From assembly GCF_938030725.1 (NCBI RefSeq), contig NZ_CALHIQ010000181.1, forward strand, positions 1 through 7,897: a stretch of DNA of 7,897 bases. The letters are read 5' to 3'. Below the pieces are notes generated by a model. That model was not told the DNA's origin and did not search any database. It saw nothing but the letters and a program-made list of their open reading frames with translations. Below, piece after piece: positions 1 to 5,064 of this stretch. The translations under genes and the position numbers were made by a program. Position 1 is the stretch's first letter, and each line of letters opens with the position of its first letter. This DNA comes from an uncultured Fretibacterium sp. (GTDB lineage Bacteria; Synergistota; Synergistia; Synergistales; Aminobacteriaceae).

Positions 1-118
1 TAGCTGCGGTTGTTGAAAATCAGGCTTTCCTTTTCAATAGGAACGCAGCTGCAAGGGCCAGCGCCAATCCGCTGACACCCGCGTCGCCCCTGAAGGGACT
101 AGCTGCGTCTATCCAAGG
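1..118 (-). repeat. Orphan Synerg-CTERM tail unit B, with the start of a further unit
   Basis: Read on the minus strand directly after the stop codon of the surface-protein gene (TAA, 121-119), in the same frame, the sequence gives PWIDAASPFR, then GDAGVSG, a hydrophobic stretch and FLLKRKA, ending at TGA (22-20). Stop to stop is 99 bases (33 codons). This is a second copy of a Synerg-CTERM tail without a gene body, start codon or ribosome binding site. The invariant Cys of the real tails (TGC) is Gly (GGC) here. Positions 1-88 match 4742-4829 at 83 of 88 bases, with the first 55 identical. Bases 1-19 repeat the post-stop linker seen elsewhere, so another unit may begin beyond the window edge. 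It is most likely a non-coding duplicate. Confidence 0.85.
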
Positions 119-2671
119 TTATGCCTTTTTCCTCAAGAGCAACGCTCCTACAAAAGCCAACATAAGTCCGCTGACACCCGCGTCGCACCCGCCGCCGGAG
201 CCGCTCTTGGAGTCTCCGGGGTTATCGGGCTGCCCGGGATTACCGGGGTTGCCGGGCTGCCCGGGGTTGCCGCCCGGCTTGGCGATATCCTTCAGCTTCT
301 TGTTCACCATGATCGTATGGACCTTGCCGTCGTCCGTCGCCACAAGCACTTTCTCGATCGCCGCCCTGCCCGAGTCGATATCGGCCTTCGTGGTCCTGCA
401 CGTCAGCCTCAGCCTGTAGGTTCTGGCGGTCGCGTTGACCGTGGGGACGGAGGACGTCACGACGACCTTGCCGCCGGCGTCCAGCAGCTCAGCCTTCGGC
501 TTCTCCTTCATCCCGGAGGCGACCACATCCAGGGACTTCGGCGTCCCATCGAGCCTCAGCGTCGCCGTGAGCTGGACGGTCACATTCCCCTGAGCGTCCG
601 GCTCGCCGATGGCCGTTGTCTCCCAGCTGCTCGGATCGATGCTCGGGGCCGCGGGCGTACCGGGTGTACCGGGCGTACCACCGCCACCACCACCGCCACC
701 ACCCGGCGTGGTGCGCTCCAGCGGGACGTCGACAAAGCCCTGGAATTTTCCTCCTTCTTTGTTTGTGGCTTTCACCCTCAGCGTCCCGCTCGTGAAACCG
801 GACGGCAGAATGACCTCAAAAACCGCGCCCTTCTCAGAGCCAGTCCTAGGGGTCTTATAAGCGGAATCATTCTCCGGCCTATCTCCCAGGATCATATCGG
901 CGTTCCAGTTATCCACTTTCACGTCACCCGAGACCTTGACGTTCACGGTACACTTGTTCTCCGAGTAACTCGCCTCCGCCACCAGATCGGGGACGGAGAT
1001 GGTCTTCAGCGCGGTGAGGACCAGTTTTGTTTTGGTTCCTTCCAGCCGCTCCCACTTCCATTTCCAGTAGCCATTACTATCCACATCTGGGTCACCTGAG
1101 ATCACTTTACCATCACTCAGGTTCGTCTCATTGACCTCCAGCAGCGTGAGCGTATCGCCTGCCTCCAGGCCGTGTCTCCAGACACCGGTAGCCTTCACTC
1201 TCAGGTTAGAATTATTGATGTCGACCTTCCCTACGGTCAGGACCGGGTCGCCCTCGAAGGACTCCGCATCGATCGTCGGGTTAACAGAAGGAGAATCCGC
1301 CTTCAGGATCAGGTTCGGGTACGCTCCGTAAGGCAGGTACAGGGTGCCGCCGCCGAGCGTCACCTCGACGTTTCCGGAGAGCAGCCCCGCGTTTCCCACC
1401 CTGAAATCGGTAGTCGTATTCCCCATCTTCACGTTCCAATTCTTGCCCGGCGTTCCGTCCTTGATGGTCAATACACCGCTAAAAAAGCCCCTGCCCCCCA
1501 TCAGCTCGAGGTCAAGGGCAGCGCCACCGGCAAGCATCAGCTTTTCGACCTTGACGAAAAGATCTCTATAGGAAACGACAAGGGGGGTCGTCCTCACGAA
1601 CTCCAGCGTGCCGATGGTGTTCTCCCCAGCGAACTGCAACTTGGCGGGTTCTGTCGTGGAGCCTCTGATATCGAGGTGGTTCACAAAGACTCTTTCCTCA
1701 AATTTCAAGGTAGGGGCGCCGCCGGACTTCCCGTTGAACACGACGCTCGCCACATCTTTACTCAGGGTGGCCATTTGGCCGGCCGCCACATCCAGGCTCA
1801 GAGTCCCCTTATCGATCTCGGCGTCGAGCACAAAAGGACTCGTGGGATTGATGACGGTCAGGGTCTTGCCGTTGGCCGTGATCTTGCTGCCCTCGGCCGT
1901 TTTCAGATCCTTGAGCGTCAGGTTCCCGTTCAGCACGAGCTGACCTTTATCCTTCAGGTCCACCGCGCCGTCCGGCGCGGTTTTGCTTCCGTTTCCGATC
2001 GCTCTCCCCTGCCCCACCGTCAGGACGCCCTCGGTGACCTCCACGCGCTTAACGGCCGCCGGAAGGTTATACCCCAACGTCAGGTTGCCCTTCGTGACCG
2101 TCACCGCGGGGCCTGTTAGGTCCGGCAGGGTGTCCACGACGTTCAGCGTGCTGCCGTCCTTGATCTCCAAACCGGTGGCCGTCGTCAATGGAAGATTCAC
2201 ATTCAGCGTTCCGCCGCCGGAGAGGGTCAGGGAGCCGGCGCCTTTTATGTTGCCCGGGGCCTTTCTCTTCAGGGTCAGCGCCTTGTCAGGGTTGACGGCA
2301 ATGTGCGTGGCAGTGGTAAACGCCAGCCCATCTGCAGCATTGACCTCCACGGTCGCGTCGCCCGATGCGTGAAGCGCGCCGCCGGCAGCGAGGGTCAGCT
2401 TCCCCGTGCCTTCAATGGATAAGGTCGCCCCCTGGCCGAGCGACACGACCTTTGCCGTCGCAGTAGCATCATTAACGCTCACCACAGCGCCTTCGATGAT
2501 TGCCGTATCACCGTCTGCCGGTACGCCATTGTCCCAGTTACCCGCCACACTCCACTTATTGTCTGTCGCGCCCGTCCATTTCTTTTCCGCCGCCAGCGCG
2601 GTCCCGGCGAGCCCCAGGGCAAAGATCGCCGCCAGCGCCGCCGCGCACAAAAACCTCCTGCTCAAAACCAT
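119..2671 (-). CDS. Secreted beta-helix-like surface protein with Synerg-CTERM sorting tail
   Basis: An 850-residue exported protein. Residues 1-27 form a signal peptide (R-R near the start, Ala/Leu-rich core, TALA before the predicted cut at 27/28). Residues 31-60 carry the W-T-G ... GNWDNGVP..GDTAII motif that often opens bacterial adhesin or autotransporter-associated passenger regions. Residues about 60-555 are short repetitive beta strands rich in G, T, L and V (such as GSLTLSGGGTLNV), consistent with a right-handed beta-helix. A beta domain at about 560-652, a Gly9 plus TPG linker (656-673), a second beta domain (about 675-795) and a collagen-like N-P-G/Q-P-G linker (798-819) follow. 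The end is GGGCDAGVSG, a hydrophobic helix and LLRKKA (826-850; Cys829), a Synerg-CTERM tail. By analogy with other CTERM systems this would be retained at the envelope and processed; that is inference. The start is set by GAGGAGG 8 bases upstream. No enzymatic motif was recognised, so adhesin or structural surface protein is the best guess. Confidence 0.9.
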   Translation of the reverse strand: MVLSRRFLCAAALAAIFALGLAGTALAAEKKWTGATDNKWSVAGNWDNGVPADGDTAIIEGAVVSVNDATATAKVVSLGQGATLSIEGTGKLTLAAGGALHASGDATVEVNAADGLAFTTATHIAVNPDKALTLKRKAPGNIKGAGSLTLSGGGTLNVNLPLTTATGLEIKDGSTLNVVDTLPDLTGPAVTVTKGNLTLGYNLPAAVKRVEVTEGVLTVGQGRAIGNGSKTAPDGAVDLKDKGQLVLNGNLTLKDLKTAEGSKITANGKTLTVINPTSPFVLDAEIDKGTLSLDVAAGQMATLSKDVASVVFNGKSGGAPTLKFEERVFVNHLDIRGSTTEPAKLQFAGENTIGTLEFVRTTPLVVSYRDLFVKVEKLMLAGGAALDLELMGGRGFFSGVLTIKDGTPGKNWNVKMGNTTTDFRVGNAGLLSGNVEVTLGGGTLYLPYGAYPNLILKADSPSVNPTIDAESFEGDPVLTVGKVDINNSNLRVKATGVWRHGLEAGDTLTLLEVNETNLSDGKVISGDPDVDSNGYWKWKWERLEGTKTKLVLTALKTISVPDLVAEASYSENKCTVNVKVSGDVKVDNWNADMILGDRPENDSAYKTPRTGSEKGAVFEVILPSGFTSGTLRVKATNKEGGKFQGFVDVPLERTTPGGGGGGGGGTPGTPGTPAAPSIDPSSWETTAIGEPDAQGNVTVQLTATLRLDGTPKSLDVVASGMKEKPKAELLDAGGKVVVTSSVPTVNATARTYRLRLTCRTTKADIDSGRAAIEKVLVATDDGKVHTIMVNKKLKDIAKPGGNPGQPGNPGNPGQPDNPGDSKSGSGGGCDAGVSGLMLAFVGALLLRKKA

Positions 2672-2679
2672 CCTCTCAT

Positions 2680-2686
2680 CCTCCTC
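2680..2686 (-). promoter_or_regulatory. Ribosome binding site for the surface-protein gene
   Basis: Minus-strand GAGGAGG lies 8 bases before the ATG at 2671. It fixes this start, which also begins a good signal peptide. A nearer out-of-frame ATG directly after the GAGGAGG is too close to be used. Confidence 0.8.
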
Positions 2687-2690
2687 AAAA

Positions 2691-2714
2691 ACTCACAAAC
2701 TCACAAACTCACCC
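2691..2714. repeat. Three 8-bp tandem repeats in the leader of the surface-protein gene
   Basis: Plus-strand ACTCACAA ACTCACAA ACTCACCC: two perfect copies and one diverged copy of an 8-mer. They sit just upstream of the ribosome binding site. Copy-number change here would alter leader length but not the reading frame. No convincing -35/-10 pair was found in the 100-base gap. Confidence 0.6.
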
Positions 2715-2720
2715 AAAATA

Positions 2721-2734
2721 TCTGCCATTGCAGA
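2721..2734 (-). terminator. Weak candidate terminator after the DUF1254 gene
   Basis: The transcript reads UCUGC-AAUG-GCAGA followed by UAUUUU. This is a 5-bp stem with a 4-base loop and a short U-rich tail, 37 bases past the TAG stop of the lipoprotein gene. The stem is short and the U tract interrupted, so termination may be partial or absent. The downstream surface gene could still be co-transcribed. Confidence 0.3.
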
Positions 2735-2771
2735 CCCAACCCTGAGACGGAGTCCAATCCCTCCGCCCGCT

Positions 2772-4229
2772 CTATTCAGACGTTGGGATAAGGCTCGGGG
2801 CCTTCCATCCCCCATCGATCCTCGTCCTGTCCGGACAGTAGATGCGCAGGAACAGGTGGAACCCGCCCTGCCCCGTGGGCAGCCAGTTGGCCTTGAGAGG
2901 GTCCTCGCCCTTTGGAGCCTCGGGCTGGAGCAGCAGTTCCAAGGAGCCGTCCGCATTGTACGTGACAGGAGTGCGGTCGTTGATGCAGTAGCGGTTCAAC
3001 GGGTTTGCAATCAAGAAGTCGTCGTCGCCGTAGGCCGTTACCGACCAGAACCCGCCCTCCTGCACCGGCGGCAGCGCCCCCTTCTCGAAGCGCACCTTAT
3101 AGCGCGTCCCCGCCTTCAGGTCCCGTCCCGACGAGTCCTTGTTCGTGCTGGCGTATATGGCGGCCGAGACCGGGTTGGCCCCCAGCCCCCGCCAGGCGAC
3201 CATCGCGCGGTAGTCGTACTCCGTCCCGAACTCGGCGATCGGCGCACCGAGGTACTGCCATGGCCCCCAATGCACGAGGAACTTCTGGCTGTTTGCGATG
3301 ACCCGCGCCTGGACCCTCTTGATCATCGCCCGCCACGCCACGTCCCGTCCCTGCGCGTCCGCCCCCAGCACCGCGGGATCAAAGCTGAGACCGGGCCCTA
3401 CGCCCAGCACACGAAGTTTATTCAAGAGGGGCTCATCCCCGGAAAGCGGAGGGTTGTCCCGCATCAGGGCGTTGGCCTCGCCGAAGAATTGCTCGGGCGT
3501 CATCCTCAAAACGTAGTCCACGGGAACCACGTTATCGTACCGGGGATCGTGGGTCCCCTTTGGGGGGACATAGTCTCCGCCCCGGAGATAGTCGGCCAGC
3601 GGCAGCAGCCTCATCCGCTTCTGAAGGGTCCGGACGTTTTCCAGGTCGTCCTCGCCCCTGCACAGGGTGCGCCCGATGATCCAGCCGAGGTTCCCGGAGA
3701 GGCGAAAGGGCGTCATCCCCGCCGGGACGGTCGTTTTGTCGTCCGACCGCATCAGCAGACAAACCTGCTCCCCGGACGTGCCCTCCCTGCCCCCCGTGCC
3801 GGCAATCCCCACGCTGTTCGTCCAGGCGTCCAGGAACTGCGCCGAGCAGTAACGGTCTGCGGCCGGCTTGACGAACACCAGAGGGCCGCCCTTCAAGTCG
3901 ATGAACGCCTGAGAATAGAGCGTATCGACGTTCGGCGTGACGACGTCCTTGAAGTCCGGCCCAGCCAACCTCTGCGCGTGGCGCAGCTGGTTCACGGGCA
4001 CCTTTGCGGAGGTGGCCTCGACGACGTTCGTCGCCACCCTCTGGGATACGGACATCATGACCAGCGGATAGCAGTAGACGTAGGCGTCGTCGAGCGTCGC
4101 CGCAGAGCCGGACTCGTGCCTGTCGCCTCCGCCGCCGCACCCACCCAGGACGACCAGCAGCAGGGCTATGGCTGCGGTGAGGGGCAAAACGCCCCCGCCG
4201 CTCTTTCCTCTCCCTTTACTCACGAACAC
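2772..4229 (-). CDS. DUF1254/DUF1214 domain lipoprotein
   Basis: A 485-residue predicted lipoprotein. The N terminus is FVSKGRGKSGGG, a hydrophobic core, and the lipobox V-L-G-G-C with Cys31 followed by GGGGD, so it should be lipid-anchored outside the cytoplasmic membrane. Residues about 48-175 match DUF1254 (DAYVYCYPLVMM; TPNVDTLYSQAFIDL at 98-112). Residues about 337-472 match DUF1214 (YKVRFEKGALPPV; GFWSVTAYGDDDFLIANP; NWLPTGQGGFHLFLRIY at 448-464). The two domains commonly occur in this order in one protein of about this length; their biochemical role is not established to my knowledge. I chose GTG 4229 over an upstream in-frame ATG at 4358 because the longer form would overlap the thioredoxin-like gene and bury the lipoprotein signal, and because AGGGGAG lies 8 bases before this GTG. 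GTG 4223 is a less well-spaced alternative. It lies 46 bp behind the selenoprotein gene, probably in one operon. It ends with TAG. Confidence 0.9.
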   Translation of the reverse strand: MFVSKGRGKSGGGVLPLTAAIALLLVVLGGCGGGGDRHESGSAATLDDAYVYCYPLVMMSVSQRVATNVVEATSAKVPVNQLRHAQRLAGPDFKDVVTPNVDTLYSQAFIDLKGGPLVFVKPAADRYCSAQFLDAWTNSVGIAGTGGREGTSGEQVCLLMRSDDKTTVPAGMTPFRLSGNLGWIIGRTLCRGEDDLENVRTLQKRMRLLPLADYLRGGDYVPPKGTHDPRYDNVVPVDYVLRMTPEQFFGEANALMRDNPPLSGDEPLLNKLRVLGVGPGLSFDPAVLGADAQGRDVAWRAMIKRVQARVIANSQKFLVHWGPWQYLGAPIAEFGTEYDYRAMVAWRGLGANPVSAAIYASTNKDSSGRDLKAGTRYKVRFEKGALPPVQEGGFWSVTAYGDDDFLIANPLNRYCINDRTPVTYNADGSLELLLQPEAPKGEDPLKANWLPTGQGGFHLFLRIYCPDRTRIDGGWKAPSLIPTSE

Positions 4230-4237
4230 GATCTTCT

Positions 4238-4244
4238 CTCCCCT
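4238..4244 (-). promoter_or_regulatory. Ribosome binding site deciding the GTG start of the DUF1254 lipoprotein
   Basis: Minus-strand AGGGGAG lies 8 bases before GTG 4229 and 14 before GTG 4223. This supports 4229 and argues against the ATG at 4358 inside the upstream gene. Confidence 0.65.
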
Positions 4245-4275
4245 TTCGACGGACGCCGAGACCCGGGGCCCCGCG

Positions 4276-4629
4276 TCATTCGATGTCGACCCCCATGTCC
4301 CGGAAGATCTCCAGCACCTCGTCAAGGCTGTGATAGCCAACCTCCTGACGAACGACATCGCCGTTGTCGTCCAGAAAGAGGAGGGCGGGGAGGTAGGTCA
4401 CGTTGTACTCCTTAACGAGCTCGGGATACTCGTCCACGTCCACCGCTTCCGCTGCCAGCCTGCCCTCATACCGGTCATTGATCGCATCCAAAACTTTGGA
4501 CATCTGTTTGCAGGCCGGTCAACCGGCCCCGGACAGGGATACCAGAGTCGGCAAGTCCTTTCCCTCGGCATGAACGGGACAAAAAATGAAAGCCAAAAAA
4601 AGGAAAATCGACACAAGCACCGTTCTCAT
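4276..4629 (-). CDS. Exported thioredoxin-like selenoprotein, UPAC active site (in-frame TGA read as Sec)
   Basis: Read through the TGA at 4521-4519, this is a 117-residue protein. Residues 1-21 are a signal peptide (MRTVLVSIFLFLAFIF, then P-V-H-A before the predicted cut). The mature part of about 96 residues is a compact thioredoxin fold: strand LPTLVSLS, redox motif G-A-G-U37-P-A-C40-K-Q-M, helix, strand RLAAEAVDVDEYPELVKEYNV, then YLPALLFLDDNG with the probable cis-Pro at 81, strand VVRQEVGY and a C-terminal helix. In the family these positions read C-x-x-C-K-x-M, so the TGA takes the place of the first, nucleophilic Cys. The frame is intact on both sides and a SECIS-like hairpin follows. 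The likely role is extracytoplasmic thiol-disulfide or peroxide chemistry; substrate and reductant are unknown. The start ATG has AGGAAGGG 7 bases upstream. The gene also ends with TGA. The alternative is a Cys-to-stop nonsense mutation (pseudogene). The selenocysteine machinery is not in the window, so Sec insertion is inferred. Confidence 0.85.
4485..4502 (-). promoter_or_regulatory. Bacterial SECIS-like hairpin downstream of the Sec TGA
   Basis: Directly inside the coding region, the mRNA folds as UCCAA-AGUU-UUGGA: five Watson-Crick pairs and a 4-base loop, extendable by two G-U pairs. The loop G is base 25 after the UGA (plus-strand position 4494). Known bacterial SECIS rules are a short apical loop with G in its first two positions, 16-37 nt from the UGA. 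Both are met, with G second in the loop followed by U. A lower CCGG/CCGG pairing (bases 1-4 with 45-48) is possible but weak. The fold was assessed by eye only. Confidence 0.65.
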
Positions 4630-4636
4630 TACCGAA

Positions 4637-4644
4637 CCCTTCCT
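4637..4644 (-). promoter_or_regulatory. Ribosome binding site for the selenoprotein gene
   Basis: Minus-strand AGGAAGGG lies 7 bases before ATG 4629. It lies just past the degenerate tail unit ending at 4662. It supports 4629 as the start rather than an in-frame ATG at 4719, which would place tail-module sequence before the signal peptide. Confidence 0.75.
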
Positions 4645-4661
4645 TTCGCTTCTAAAGAATG

Positions 4662-4760
4662 TGTTCCTTTCGCTTTCAGCAGGAATACCGCAGCAAGAAC
4701 CAGCGCTAACCCGCCCCATCCCGCGTCGCCCCTAAAGGGACTAGCTGCGGTTGTTGAAAA
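4662..4760 (-). repeat. Orphan Synerg-CTERM tail unit C (degenerate)
   Basis: On the minus strand, in frame after the stop of unit D, the sequence reads FSTTAASPFR, then GDAGWGG, a hydrophobic stretch and FLLKAK, with GGC in place of the Cys codon. The stop codon expected at 4664-4662 has become ACA, and the frame runs on to TAA at 4631-4629, overlapping the selenoprotein start. Unit length is 99 bases. With no start codon or ribosome binding site it is best seen as a decayed duplicate. Confidence 0.8.
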
Positions 4761-4829
4761 TCAGGCTTTCCTTTTCAATAGGAACGCAGCTGCAAGAGCC
4801 AGTGTCCATCCACTGACACCCGCGTCGCC
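4761..4829 (-). repeat. Orphan Synerg-CTERM tail unit D
   Basis: Minus-strand GDAGVSG, a hydrophobic stretch beginning WTLALAAA and FLLKRKA, then TGA (4763-4761). With its downstream linker (4742-4760) it matches positions 1-88 at 83 of 88 bases. It once probably followed the upstream surface gene's tail directly. The hairpin-rich block at 4830-5037 now separates them and shifts the frame by 205 bases net. Confidence 0.85.
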
Positions 4830-5037
4830 TGCTGCGCCGAACAGCAACAACTGTGTTGCCGTTCGGCATAAGCGGACCGAAGGTTTACGGCTTGCCGTAC
4901 CGACACGCCCCGCGAGGCTAACGCCTCACGGAAGGCGGTCGTCTGCTGCGCCGAACAGCAACAACTGTGTTGCCGTTCGGCATAAGCGACCGACACGCCC
5001 CGCGAGGCTAACGCCTCACGGAAGGCGGTCGTCTGCT
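4830..5037. repeat. Hairpin-rich direct-repeat insertion in the tail array
   Basis: Two direct copies, 4830-4943 (114 bp) and 4944-5033 (90 bp), with a terminal TGCT at 5034-5037. The copies are otherwise nearly identical; the first has 24 extra bases (4875-4898). Each contains a strong hairpin (4837-4866 and 4951-4980: CCGAAC-a-GCAACA against TGTTGC-c-GTTCGG, 4-base loop) and a second hairpin GAGGC-TAAC-GCCTC (4914-4927 and 5004-5017). The extra segment adds TACGGC-TT-GCCGTA (4886-4899). The block replaces a few bases of the 99-bp unit linker, so it looks inserted. It encodes no transposase and may be a REP- or MITE-like intergenic element. No T-tract follows the hairpins, so they are not classic terminators. 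Confidence 0.7.
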
Positions 5038-5041
5038 TAAC

Positions 5042-5053
5042 GGACTAGCTGCG
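5042..5053 (-). repeat. Conserved post-stop 12-mer shared by tail units
   Basis: Minus-strand CGCAGCTAGTCC begins 11 bases after the stop codon of the upstream surface gene. The same 12-mer is found 11 bases after the stop of the downstream surface gene (107-96) and of unit D (4749-4738). Its first 8 bases follow the stop of unit B at the window edge (8-1). Sequence and spacing are conserved outside the coding region, marking the repeat unit. Confidence 0.75.
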
Positions 5054-5064
5054 GTTGTACGAGG

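Noticed and set aside
2735..2771. Sigma-70 promoter for the downstream surface gene
   Set aside because: TTGGAC and TTGGGT occur, but no -10-like hexamer lies at 16-18 bp spacing from either.
4230..4358. N-terminal extension of the DUF1254 protein to ATG 4358
   Set aside because: It would overlap the selenoprotein gene and place 43 unrelated residues before a good lipoprotein signal peptide.
2406..4415. Plus-strand 669-residue ORF
   Set aside because: It is antisense to the recognised lipoprotein, selenoprotein and surface-gene start. The product is Arg/Pro-rich low-complexity, typical of an antisense frame in GC-rich DNA.
4276..4503. A standalone 75-residue ORF starting at ATG 4503
   Set aside because: It would begin within the redox-motif helix, lack the first strand and both redox residues, and has no ribosome binding site. 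It is the C-terminal part of the Sec-containing gene.
4579..4581. Cys17 of the selenoprotein as a lipobox cysteine
   Set aside because: The preceding residues are F-I-F, not a lipobox. A signal peptidase I site (V-H-A) follows shortly after.
4519..4719. A 66-residue ORF ending at the TGA
   Set aside because: It is the N-terminal part of the selenoprotein plus upstream repeat sequence. The real start is ATG 4629 with its own ribosome binding site.
4775..4996. Minus-strand ORF encoding repeated HSCCCSAQQ peptides
   Set aside because: It is a translation of the hairpin direct repeats, with no ribosome binding site or protein-like features outside the repeat.
4830..5037. CRISPR array
   Set aside because: There are only two long direct copies, no short regular repeats with unique spacers, and no cas genes.
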